Positions 23,702 through 31,616 of a DNA stretch of 64,000 nucleotides are shown here, piece after piece. The first letter of the stretch is position 1. Each line of letters begins with the position of its first letter. The translations under genes and the position numbers were made by a program. The notes under the pieces are model-generated. The model was not told the DNA's origin. It saw only the letters and a list, made by a program, of their open reading frames with translations, and searched no databases. This DNA comes from an uncultured Oscillospiraceae bacterium (GTDB lineage: Bacteria > Bacillota > Clostridia > Oscillospirales > Oscillospiraceae). The stretch is taken from contig CAKTJX010000008.1 of the NCBI GenBank assembly GCA_934569045.1, forward strand, positions 1 to 64,000, written 5' to 3'.

Positions 23702-25378
23702 TTAGTTCTCTGCGGTTCCGGTCAGGAGCTTTTGCAGAAGCATCAGGTCTGACAGGTTTATTTGGCCGTCGCCGTTCAGGTCGGCGTTGCCGGTTTCCAC
23801 CAGCACATTCTGGCCTGCCAGGTACCGGCGCAGCCGCAGCAGGTCTGCCGCAGTGACCCGTCCGTCGCCGTTGATGTCGCCGGGGATGCCCACGGTCACC
23901 TGGACAGAACCGGCATGGCAGGTAACCTCTAAGAGCTCTGCCTGGTCATTGACGCCGGAAACCTCCGTCAGGGCCACGGGGATTTCCCCCTGGGGGGCCT
24001 GCTGGGAAATGCGGAACAGGAGCGTCAGGATGGCCCCGTTTTCCTCCGTCTGGTCCGGCTGAATCCAGAGGGCCTTCTCCCCTTCCCCCAGCCCAACCGT
24101 CCAGTCTCCCTGGGCGAAAGCCTCATTGGGGCAGTCGAAGTCCTCCAGGGTCAGCAGGCTGCTGTCATAATCGATCTGGAAATTCAGACCGCAGAGGCCG
24201 GGATTGTTCGCCAGGGTCACGGTCACCTTCACCGTCTGCCCAGGCTGGGCGGATTCGCTGCTCACCGTCAAAATAGGCAGGAGCTTCTGCACCGGCTCGG
24301 TTTCCGCAGTCTCCGGCTGTGTCTCGTCCGCGGCCGCTGTTTCCTCGGTCTGGGGCTCCGTGGTGTCCGCAGTCTTGGTGGGCACCGTCTCCTCTGTCCG
24401 CGATTCTGTCGTCTCTTCGGTCTGGGGAGCCGACGCATCCGGCGCTTCCTCCGTGGCCGCAGTCTCTTCCGCGGGTTCCGTCTCCGCCGTATCCAGAGCT
24501 GTGAAGTCCAGGCCCTTGGCCTCGGCAAAGCTTTCCGCTGCCGTGCCGGAGTAGCCCAGAATTTCCGGGGCGGCATCCAGGGCGTTTTCATCCACCGTCT
24601 CGATGCTCGCCGGGAAGGTCACCGACACCAGCTTGCGGCATAGGCTGAAGGCCCCGGCATCCACCGCCGTGACGCCCTCCTCCAGGGTCACATCCGTAAT
24701 GTCTCCCCGGAGAGAATCCCATGGATAGTAGCGTTCCCCCTCTTTCAGGGCAACGTCCCCCTTGCCGGAGACAGTCAGCTCGCCGCCGGACAGGGTCCAG
24801 GTGCCTCCCGCCCAGGTGCCTTCCTGGGATGCCAGCTTGTGCAGGTCCACCTGGCGGAAGGTTCCGCCGTTTGCCTGTATGTAATCCTGCACGCCGGTGC
24901 CCGCCGTGCCGTTGATCAGGGTCTTGTCGCCAAAGGCGCCGTCCCCCACCCAGGCAACGCTGCCGGGCAGGAACACCGTGCTCAGCTGGGTGCATCCGGC
25001 GAAGGCGTTCTGCCCGATTCCGATCAGCCCTTCCGGGTAGGTAACCCAGCACAGGGCGGTGCAGTTTTCAAAGGCGCTGTCATGGATATAACGAAGGCTC
25101 TTGGGCAAGGTAACGGATTTCAGGGCGGTGCAGTCCTTTAAGGCCTCCGCCTGGATGGCGGTAATTCCCTCGTCTACCCGCAGGGCCGTAATCTCCTCCT
25201 TGGAATTCTCCCAGGGCAGCGGCGTGGAAAAATCCATTTCCCCCTGGCCGGAAATGCAGAGCACCCCCTCCTCCAGGGACCAGCTCTGCTCCGGCGGCTC
25301 GGCCCAGGTTGGCACAGCCAGCAGAAACAGCGCCGCCAGGCACAGTGCCGCGGACAGAATCCATCTACAGCTTCTCAT
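23702..25378 (-). CDS. Secreted leucine-rich-repeat protein with cohesin and dockerin domains
   Basis: 558 residues. A signal peptide (1-26, ending VPTWA) is followed by BspA-type leucine-rich repeats (about 75-165 and 228-295, e.g. TLPKSLRYIHDSAFENC). Next is a Thr/Glu-rich linker (about 297-365). A cohesin-like domain (about 368-495) shows VSSESAQPGQTVKVTVTL, NNPGLCGLNFQIDYD and LLTLEDFD. A C-terminal dockerin (about 500-555) has two calcium loops, GDINGDGRVTAADLL and ADLNGDGQINLSDLM. Carrying both a cohesin and a dockerin makes it an adaptor-scaffoldin candidate. There is no sorting signal. The gene begins 28 bases after ftsH and is probably co-transcribed with it. Confidence 0.88.
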   Translation of the reverse strand: MRSCRWILSAALCLAALFLLAVPTWAEPPEQSWSLEEGVLCISGQGEMDFSTPLPWENSKEEITALRVDEGITAIQAEALKDCTALKSVTLPKSLRYIHDSAFENCTALCWVTYPEGLIGIGQNAFAGCTQLSTVFLPGSVAWVGDGAFGDKTLINGTAGTGVQDYIQANGGTFRQVDLHKLASQEGTWAGGTWTLSGGELTVSGKGDVALKEGERYYPWDSLRGDITDVTLEEGVTAVDAGAFSLCRKLVSVTFPASIETVDENALDAAPEILGYSGTAAESFAEAKGLDFTALDTAETEPAEETAATEEAPDASAPQTEETTESRTEETVPTKTADTTEPQTEETAAADETQPETAETEPVQKLLPILTVSSESAQPGQTVKVTVTLANNPGLCGLNFQIDYDSSLLTLEDFDCPNEAFAQGDWTVGLGEGEKALWIQPDQTEENGAILTLLFRISQQAPQGEIPVALTEVSGVNDQAELLEVTCHAGSVQVTVGIPGDINGDGRVTAADLLRLRRYLAGQNVLVETGNADLNGDGQINLSDLMLLQKLLTGTAEN

Positions 25379-25406
25379 TGTTCATCTCTCCCGTTCTCTC
25401 GATTTC

Positions 25407-27314
25407 TTACGGGTTTTCCGGCTCCTCGGTATGCTCCGCCTGGGGCTGCGCTGGCTCCTTGGCGGCGTTCACATAGGCCATCAGCTCTTCGCCGGTGATG
25501 GTTTCCTTCACCAGCAGATACTCGGAAATCTCATCCAGCAGGCCCCGGTTGTCCTTCAACAGCTTCATTGCATCCGCAAAGGCGCCGTCCAGCAGCTTCT
25601 GAACCTCCCGGTCCACCTTGGCCGCCGTATCCTGGGAGCAGTCCATATAGGCCTGTCCATCCAGGTAGCTGTTCTGCACGGAGGCAGTGGTCATCAGCCC
25701 CAGCTCCTTGCTCATGCCGTACTGGCTGACCATGTTCCGGGCCAGAGAGGTAGCCCGCTGCAAATCGTTGGCGGCACCTGTTGTCTGGGCGCCGAAGACC
25801 AACTGCTCCGCTGCCCGTCCGCCTACCAGGCTCTTCAGCTCCACTTCCAGTTCTTCCCGTGTGGAGAGGAACTTCTCCTCCTCCGGCAGGTACATGGTGT
25901 AGCCCAGGGCACCGGAGGTATGGGGGACGATGGTGATTTTGGAAACGGGCTGGGCATGCTTTTCCAAGGCGGAGACCAGGGCGTGGCCCACCTCGTGGTA
26001 GGCGACCAGACGCTTCTCCGTCTCAGTGAGCACGGTGTTCTTCTTCTCGGAACCGGCAATGACGGTTTCAAAGGATACCAGCAGATCCTCCTGGTTTACC
26101 GCCTTCCGGCCCATACGCACCGCCCGCAGGGCAGCCTCATTGACCAGGTTTGCCAGATCCGCACCCACGGCACCGGCGGTGGCCTGGGCGATCTTCTTCA
26201 AATCCACATCCTCGGACAGCTTGATCTTCCGGGTATGGACCTTCAGAGTGTCCAGACGGCCCTGGTAGTTGGGCCGGTCCACAATGATCCGGCGGTCAAA
26301 CCGGCCGGGCCGCAGCAGGGCCTTGTCCAGAATCTCCGGGCGGTTGGTTGCCGCCAGACAGACGATGCCCTTGGAGGGCTCGAAGCCATCGATCTCGCTG
26401 AGCAGCTGGTTCAGCGTCTGCTCCTGCTCGGAGTTGTTGCCGTACCGATTGTCACGGGCGCGGCCCACGGCATCGATCTCATCAATAAAGATAATGCAGG
26501 GGGCAACCTTTGCGGCCTGCTGAAACAGGTCCCGCACCCGGCTGGCACCCATGCCCACGAACATTTCCACAAAGTCAGAGCCGGAAATGGAGAAGAAGGG
26601 CACATCCGCCTCCCCCGCCACCGCCTTGGCAAGCAGGGTCTTACCAGTACCGGGAGAGCCCACCAGCAGCGCGCCCTTGGGCAGCCGCGCGCCGATCTCG
26701 GCATACTTCTGGGGGTTGTGCAGGAAGTCGATGATCTCCTTCAGGGATTCCTTTGCCTCGTCCTGTCCGGCCACGTCCTTGAAGGTCACACCGGTCTGCT
26801 TTTCCATATAGACCTTGGCTTTGCTCTTGCCGAAGCCGCCCATCATGCCGTCGCCGCCCATGCGCTTGCTGAGGGTCCGCATGAACAGGAAGAGGATTGC
26901 GAAGGTGACGCCGTAGTACAGGATCATCATGATCATGGAATTGTCTTCCTGAATCTGCCAATCCGATACCACGCCCTGCTTCACCAGCTCATCGTACACG
27001 GACAGCCAGTCGCCGCTGGGCATGCCGGTATAGCAGGCCTTCTGCTGGGACGCGGGCTTGGCCGCCTCCTCCTTGGTCAGGTAGTAGATGCGGCTGCCCC
27101 GGCGCTGAACCTCGGCCAGCTGGCCCTGCTCCATGGCCGTATAAAAATCGGAATAGGTGGTCTGGGTATACTGGCTGTTGGAGACCATGTTGTAGATCCA
27201 TCCAAACAGCAGCACCAGGGCCAGCGCAATGATCAGCGGCGTCCAGAAGCTGCCCTTGGGCTTGTCTCCGCCGGGCTTCTTATTGCCGGGCCCGTCTTTT
27301 TGTTCATAACTCAT
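25407..27314 (-). CDS. ftsH: ATP-dependent zinc metalloprotease FtsH
   Basis: 635 residues. Two membrane helices (about 23-45 and 126-146) enclose a periplasmic-side loop. The AAA+ module has Walker A GSPGTGKT at 219-226, Walker [10 protein letters not shown] at about 274-282 and the second region of homology ([21 protein letters not shown]). The protease site HEVGH is at 440-444. It degrades membrane and short-lived cytoplasmic proteins as a hexamer. GAGGAGG lies ten bases before the ATG, and a TTGCCA-N17-TATGAT promoter is upstream. The secreted cohesin-dockerin gene follows directly. Confidence 0.97.
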   Translation of the reverse strand: MSYEQKDGPGNKKPGGDKPKGSFWTPLIIALALVLLFGWIYNMVSNSQYTQTTYSDFYTAMEQGQLAEVQRRGSRIYYLTKEEAAKPASQQKACYTGMPSGDWLSVYDELVKQGVVSDWQIQEDNSMIMMILYYGVTFAILFLFMRTLSKRMGGDGMMGGFGKSKAKVYMEKQTGVTFKDVAGQDEAKESLKEIIDFLHNPQKYAEIGARLPKGALLVGSPGTGKTLLAKAVAGEADVPFFSISGSDFVEMFVGMGASRVRDLFQQAAKVAPCIIFIDEIDAVGRARDNRYGNNSEQEQTLNQLLSEIDGFEPSKGIVCLAATNRPEILDKALLRPGRFDRRIIVDRPNYQGRLDTLKVHTRKIKLSEDVDLKKIAQATAGAVGADLANLVNEAALRAVRMGRKAVNQEDLLVSFETVIAGSEKKNTVLTETEKRLVAYHEVGHALVSALEKHAQPVSKITIVPHTSGALGYTMYLPEEEKFLSTREELEVELKSLVGGRAAEQLVFGAQTTGAANDLQRATSLARNMVSQYGMSKELGLMTTASVQNSYLDGQAYMDCSQDTAAKVDREVQKLLDGAFADAMKLLKDNRGLLDEISEYLLVKETITGEELMAYVNAAKEPAQPQAEHTEEPENP

Positions 27315-27348
27315 GTATCTTATGCCTCCTCAGGCTTATTCACCGGGT

Positions 27349-27377
27349 ATCATATCACATTTTTGCACCGCTGGCAA
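27349..27377 (-). promoter_or_regulatory. ftsH promoter
   Basis: TTGCCA (27372-27377), 17 bases, TATGAT (27349-27354) on the minus strand, 35 bases before the start codon. Confidence 0.7.
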
Positions 27378-27449
27378 TGAATGATTCCCGGTTTGCGGTA
27401 AATTTTCTGTGAATGCACCGCTTTACCCGGGCTTTCCTGAAAATAAGAG

Positions 27450-27478
27450 TTGTGAAACGGGAGAAAACCTGATATAAT
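27450..27478 (+). promoter_or_regulatory. rlmB promoter
   Basis: TTGTGA (27450-27455), 17 bases, TATAAT (27473-27478), 49 bases before the start codon. Confidence 0.7.
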
Positions 27479-27526
27479 AGGGAAGATTCTATGGAAATGT
27501 AACGATGTGAATTGGAGATGAATCCT

Positions 27527-28342
27527 ATGTACGATAAAAAAGAACGGTTCCAGCGCCGCCCCATGGGCGCGGAACGGAGCCGTCAGGAGCAGCCCGCCCA
27601 GGAAGAAACCGAAGGTCAGCTGGAGGGCCGCAACGCCATTGCCGAGGCTCTGAAGAGCGGACGTACCATCGATAAGCTGTTTATTGCCACCGGCGACACG
27701 GACAAGGGCCTGCAGCGTCTGGCCGCCCAGGCCAAGGAGGCCGGGGCCGTGGTTGTCCCCGTAGACCGCCGGAAGCTGGACGCCATGTCCTTCACCCGGT
27801 CCCACCAGGGTGTGATCGCCCTGGCCGCTGCCCATGAATACTACACCATTGACGACATTCTGGCGGAGGCCGCCAGCCGGGGGGAGAATCCTCTGATCGT
27901 CATTTGTGATGAGCTGTCCGATCCCCACAACCTGGGCGCCATCCTCCGCTCCGCGGAGTGCGCCGGGGCCCACGGGGTCATTATCCCCAAGCGCCGCAGC
28001 GTCGGCCTTACCGCCACGGTGGCAAAGGCTTCCGCGGGGGCCATGGAGTACATGAAGGTCGCCCGGGTCACCAATATCAGCGCCGTCATGCAGGAGCTGA
28101 AGGACAAGGGCGTTTGGATCTTCGGTACCGCCGCGGAGGGGGCCATCCCCATGTACCAGGCGGACCTGAAGGGGCCCGCGGCCATTGTCATCGGCAACGA
28201 GGGCGTGGGCATGAGCCAGCTGGTGCGGAAAAACTGCGATGTCACCGTATCCATCCCCATGGCCGGGCGGATCAGCTCCCTGAACGCCTCCGCCGCGGCA
28301 TCCATTCTGCTCTATGAGGCCGTCCGCCAGCGTCTTGGATAA
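27527..28342 (+). CDS. rlmB: 23S rRNA 2'-O-ribose methyltransferase, RlmB/TrmH (SpoU) family
   Basis: 271 residues. An N-terminal substrate-binding domain (about 30-110, EGRNAIAEALKSGR) is followed by the SPOUT knot domain. The three SpoU motifs are visible: DPHNLGAILRSAECAGAHGV, IVIGNEGVGMS and SIPMAGRISSLNASAAASI. It is expected to methylate a guanosine in 23S rRNA (G2251 in E. coli); a tRNA target cannot be excluded from sequence. Start ATG 27527, nine bases after GGAG. The next gene starts 17 bases downstream, so they share a transcript. Confidence 0.92.
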   Translation: MYDKKERFQRRPMGAERSRQEQPAQEETEGQLEGRNAIAEALKSGRTIDKLFIATGDTDKGLQRLAAQAKEAGAVVVPVDRRKLDAMSFTRSHQGVIALAAAHEYYTIDDILAEAASRGENPLIVICDELSDPHNLGAILRSAECAGAHGVIIPKRRSVGLTATVAKASAGAMEYMKVARVTNISAVMQELKDKGVWIFGTAAEGAIPMYQADLKGPAAIVIGNEGVGMSQLVRKNCDVTVSIPMAGRISSLNASAAASILLYEAVRQRLG

Positions 28343-28359
28343 ATTCCGGGAGGAACCAT

Positions 28360-30426
28360 ATGGATAACCAAGAAAATCTCGATGAAGTGCAGGACTTTGA
28401 CCTGGATTCCATCCTAAACGAATTTCACACGGACCCAGATCAGCCCGAGGCAGAGCCGGAGGCTGCCGCCGCCCAGGAGGATTCCGGCGCCGACACAGCC
28501 CAGGAGCCCCCGGTGAATCTGGACGGGGACGACGATTTTGAGCGGGAGCTCTCCGCCCTGCTGGGGGAACTGGACGATTCCACCGAACCCGGTGAAGCGG
28601 AAGAAATCCGGGAGGATCTCTCCGAGACCAAGGTTTTCTCCGTACCGGAGGAGGCCGGGAGTGCCCCGGAGTCCGCTGGTGCCGCCCCGGCGGACGGCCA
28701 GCAGACCATCCGCTTTGAAAGCGTCCAACCCCGGGAAGCGCCCAAAAGTGAGCCGGAGCCCATCCCCATTCATGAGGGACTGCGGGAGCTGCGGCGGAAA
28801 ATCATTGCGGGGCCTGAAAAGCGGTACTATGAGCTCTCCGATCAGGGGGTTCTGGGACTGCAGATTGCCATTGTGCTGAATCTTCTGGTGGTGGCCTTCT
28901 GCGCCGCCTCCGCCACCATGTTCACTATGGAAATGGTGCCGGAAAACCGGCTTCGGTTTGTTATCTTCACCCAGGTGCTGGCCATGCTGGTGTCTGCTTT
29001 GCTTGGCTGCCATCAGATGCTGGATGGGCTGGGAGAGCTGCTCCACGGGCGCTTTACCATCAATACCCTTCTGACCTTTACTCTGGCCGCCTGCTGCGCG
29101 GACGCGTTCTTCTGCTTCCAGGAGCTGCGGGTGCCCTGCTGCTCCGGCTTTGCCCTGCAAATGACCTTCGCGCTGTTTGCCCGGTATCACCGCCGCACCA
29201 CAGAAACCTACCAGATGGACACCCTGCGCAAGGCCACCCGGCTGAAAAGCATCGTCAAGGAGCCGGACTACCTGGACGGAAAGCCCGTGCTGCTCCGGGG
29301 CCAGGGCGATGTGGATGACTTTACACAGGTTTACCAGAAGCCCACCACGCCGGAAAAGGTTCAGGGCTTCTACTGCCTGCTGAGCCTGCTTGTTTGCATT
29401 GGCCTGGCGGTGCTCGCCGGACTGCGGCACAATGTGAGCCTGGCTTTCCAGGTGCTGTCCGTATCTCTGATGGCCGCCGTGCCCGCCAGCTTCTTTGTAT
29501 CCCTGACCCGGCCCGCCTGCATTCTGGAGCACCGGCTGCACATGGTGGGCGCTCTGATCTGCGGCTGGCAGGGGGTCGCCAAGCTCCGGGGCAAGGCCTG
29601 CTTCCCCATTACGGATGACGACCTGTTCCCCACCGGCTCCACCAAGCTCAACGGTGTGAAGTTCTACGGGACCCGGGAGCCGGAGCAGATTCTCTCCTAT
29701 GCCTCTTCCCTGATCAGCGCCTCCGGCGGGGAACTGGTGCCCCTGTTCCAGAATATGCTGAAGAACCGGGGCGGCAGCGAGTACCCTGTCAACGAATTCC
29801 GGGATTACGGCATTGGCGGCGTAGGCGGCGTCATCCGGGGCGAGGCGGTGCTGCTGGGCAACCTGGAATTTTTGCAGAGCATGGACGTAAACATCCCCCA
29901 GGGAACCACCGTTTCCCAGGCGGTGTATATGTCTATTGACGGTCAGCTCAGCGCCGTGGTGGCCATTTCCTACGCGAAAATGCGCTCCTCCTCCGCTGGC
30001 CTCACCTCTCTGAACGGCTACCGCAAGGTCCAGCCGGTGATGCTCACCCAGGACTTCATGCTGACCAACGAATTCCTGCACAGCAAATTCTCCATCAATA
30101 CCCGCCGCTTCATCTTCCCGGACCGTCAGACCCGTGAGGAGCTGATTGGGCGTCAGGCCAGCCCGGATTCCCCCGTTCTGGCCCTGTCCACCCGGGAGGA
30201 GCTGGTGAGCTCTGTGTACCCCATCACCGGCGCCAATGCCCTGTATACCGCCTGCCGCCTGGGTCTGCTGATCCATATGCTAGGGGGCATCGTGGGTATG
30301 CTGATCATGTTCGCCCTGGCCTTCCAGGGCAGCACCGAAATTCTGACCCCCGCCAATGTGCTGCTCTACCAGCTGATCTGGATGGTTCCCGGGCTGCTGG
30401 TGACCGAGTGGGCAAGAACCGTGTGA
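28360..30426 (+). CDS. Degenerate P-type ATPase-like membrane protein
   Basis: 688 residues. The N-terminal 135 residues are acidic and low-complexity. Paired hydrophobic segments follow at about 165-275 and 330-390, and a last pair near 620-680. Between them is a remnant of the P/N domains: GIGGVGGVIRGEAVLLGNLEFL resembles the nucleotide-domain wording of CPx-type ATPases. Where DKTGT should stand, it reads TDDDLFPTGST. Without the phosphorylated Asp-Lys-Thr-Gly it should not pump ions by the normal cycle. No CPC metal motif is seen in the membrane part. I know similar sequences only as unnamed proteins of gut Clostridia. The ATG follows GGGAGG, 17 bases after rlmB. The mRNA ends in a GAAATC hairpin-chain element. 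Confidence 0.75.
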   Translation: MDNQENLDEVQDFDLDSILNEFHTDPDQPEAEPEAAAAQEDSGADTAQEPPVNLDGDDDFERELSALLGELDDSTEPGEAEEIREDLSETKVFSVPEEAGSAPESAGAAPADGQQTIRFESVQPREAPKSEPEPIPIHEGLRELRRKIIAGPEKRYYELSDQGVLGLQIAIVLNLLVVAFCAASATMFTMEMVPENRLRFVIFTQVLAMLVSALLGCHQMLDGLGELLHGRFTINTLLTFTLAACCADAFFCFQELRVPCCSGFALQMTFALFARYHRRTTETYQMDTLRKATRLKSIVKEPDYLDGKPVLLRGQGDVDDFTQVYQKPTTPEKVQGFYCLLSLLVCIGLAVLAGLRHNVSLAFQVLSVSLMAAVPASFFVSLTRPACILEHRLHMVGALICGWQGVAKLRGKACFPITDDDLFPTGSTKLNGVKFYGTREPEQILSYASSLISASGGELVPLFQNMLKNRGGSEYPVNEFRDYGIGGVGGVIRGEAVLLGNLEFLQSMDVNIPQGTTVSQAVYMSIDGQLSAVVAISYAKMRSSSAGLTSLNGYRKVQPVMLTQDFMLTNEFLHSKFSINTRRFIFPDRQTREELIGRQASPDSPVLALSTREELVSSVYPITGANALYTACRLGLLIHMLGGIVGMLIMFALAFQGSTEILTPANVLLYQLIWMVPGLLVTEWARTV

Positions 30427-30427
30427 G

Positions 30428-30614
30428 GCAGCTGCTCGGCAGCTGCGGTGAAATCCAGCCGTTGGCTGGGTGAAATCGGTCTGGCGACCGATGAAATCCG
30501 ATCTGTGACCGGACGAAATCACCCTTGCGGGTGGATATGGTGTCCCTTCGGGACGAATAAACAAGCGGAAAAGAGAGGGCGTGTTGCAGCCTTTGCAACA
30601 CACCCTCTCTTTTT
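30428..30614 (+). repeat. GAAATC hairpin-chain element, copy B
   Basis: It begins one base after the stop codon of the P-type ATPase-like gene. Hairpins: GCAGCTG/CAGCTGC (30428-30446), CCAGCC/GGCTGG (30455-30469), CGGTC/GACCG (30477-30490), CCGATC/GACCGG with one mismatch (30498-30512), CACCC/GGGTG (30520-30533), GTCCC-TTC-GGGAC (30542-30554), and a 15-base terminator stem (30573-30587 with 30595-30609, one mismatch) with TTTTT. GAAATC separates hairpins one to five. Stem sequences differ from copy A while pairing is kept. Confidence 0.85.
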
Positions 30615-30639
30615 AGTAAGGCGATAAAATGTCCCGAAT

Positions 30640-30691
30640 CCCGTAGGGGCGGCTACCATGTTGCTCTTGACATAATAGCCGCCCCTACGGG
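30640..30691. repeat. 16-bp perfect inverted repeat (REP/MITE-like)
   Basis: CCCGTAGGGGCGGCTA (30640-30655) and its exact reverse complement (30676-30691) around a 20-base loop. No T-run follows on either side, so it is not an obvious terminator. It looks like a small dispersed palindrome, but no second copy is in this window. Confidence 0.7.
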
Positions 30692-30714
30692 TCTTCAAGA
30701 CTTGATTCGCATTT

Positions 30715-30900
30715 TCAATTTGGGACTGGTCCTATGATTCCAAGCGCGATGGCATCCAGAAACAGCATGACGGCAACCGCACAGATTGCAACGGTGATCA
30801 CAATTGCTTTTACAATGCGGCTTTTGATTTGGCGCAGCGAGAAGACGGAAAGCAGAATGTACGGCCAAACGATCAGGTTGTGTAAAACGACTGTTTTCAT
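30715..30900 (-). CDS. Small two-helix membrane protein
   Basis: 61 residues: a first hydrophobic segment (about 7-20, LIVWPYILLSVFSL), a basic loop (RQIKSRIVK) and a long second helix (about 30-55, AIVITVAICAVAVMLFLDAIALGIIG). There is a GGGGTG ribosome binding site and a TTGCCA-N17-TATAGT promoter correctly placed upstream, which supports a real gene. No family is recognised. It is divergent from the sigma factor gene at 31056. Confidence 0.6.
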   Translation of the reverse strand: MKTVVLHNLIVWPYILLSVFSLRQIKSRIVKAIVITVAICAVAVMLFLDAIALGIIGPVPN

Positions 30901-30921
30901 TCCCGCTCACCCCTTTATGTT

Positions 30922-30950
30922 ACTATAGCATGGAGCAAATACATCGGCAA
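30922..30950 (-). promoter_or_regulatory. Promoter of the small membrane protein gene
   Basis: TTGCCG (30945-30950), 17 bases, TATAGT (30922-30927) on the minus strand, 21 bases before the ATG. Confidence 0.65.
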
Positions 30951-31055
30951 GCTGAATTCCTGCGTAAAAAATCTTAAATTTCTGTCAGCGTACCACCCTC
31001 TTTCGCGTCTTTGATAGCAAAGGCTTTATTTTACAGAGAACGGAGGAATCCAAAC

Positions 31056-31616
31056 ATGAGTGACGAAGAGATTATCGCGCTGTACTTTGCCAGAGACGAA
31101 CAGGCTTTGGCCCAGACGGACGCGAAATACGGCTCCTATTGCTTTGCCCTTGCAAACGCCATCCTCCCTTGCCGGGAGGACGCGGAGGAGGCCGTCAACG
31201 ACACCTACTGGAAAGCCTGGCAGACCATGCCGCCCAAGCGTCCGTCGGTGCTGCGGATGTTTCTTGCGAAGATCACCCGGAATCTGGCATTTTCCCGCTG
31301 GCGCAATCTGACCGCCCAGAAGCGGGGCGGCGGAGAGCTTCCTCTGGTGCTGGAGGAGCTGGAGGAATGCGTCGGCACCGACGAGGACGCCGAGGCCGCG
31401 CTGGAAGCCAAGGAGCTGACAAAGGCCATTGCCGCATTCCTGGACACCCTTTCCAGGCAGGAGCAGAACATCTTTCTGCGGAGATATTTCTTCCTGGAGG
31501 ATGCCCAAACCATTGCCCAGCGGCACGGTCTGCGCCGGGATGCCGTGAACCAAAGCCTCAGCCGAACCCGCAAGAAGCTGCGCGCACATTTGATTCAGGA
31601 GGGATATGCGTTATGA
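31056..31616 (+). CDS. ECF-type RNA polymerase sigma factor (paralogue of the one at 2998)
   Basis: 186 residues with sigma regions 2 (EEAVNDTYWKAWQTMPPKRP) and 4 (EDAQTIAQRHGLRRDAVNQSLSRTRKKLR). The ATG at 31056 has CGGAGG ten bases before it; 15 upstream codons are open but lack a site. It shares many positions with the sigma factor at 2998, including EIIALYF, NDTY, RW and AQKRGGG. The stop codon overlaps the next ATG (ATGA), coupling it to its presumed anti-sigma partner. Confidence 0.9.
   Translation: MSDEEIIALYFARDEQALAQTDAKYGSYCFALANAILPCREDAEEAVNDTYWKAWQTMPPKRPSVLRMFLAKITRNLAFSRWRNLTAQKRGGGELPLVLEELEECVGTDEDAEAALEAKELTKAIAAFLDTLSRQEQNIFLRRYFFLEDAQTIAQRHGLRRDAVNQSLSRTRKKLRAHLIQEGYAL

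Noticed and set aside
25101..27380. Long open frame (759 codons) on the plus strand opposite ftsH
   Set aside because: It is a GC-rich antisense shadow; its product is low-complexity and the opposite strand encodes a full FtsH.
30617..30714. tRNA or small gene between repeat B and the small membrane gene
   Set aside because: Only the 16-bp palindrome is present; no cloverleaf and no start codon with a ribosome binding site.
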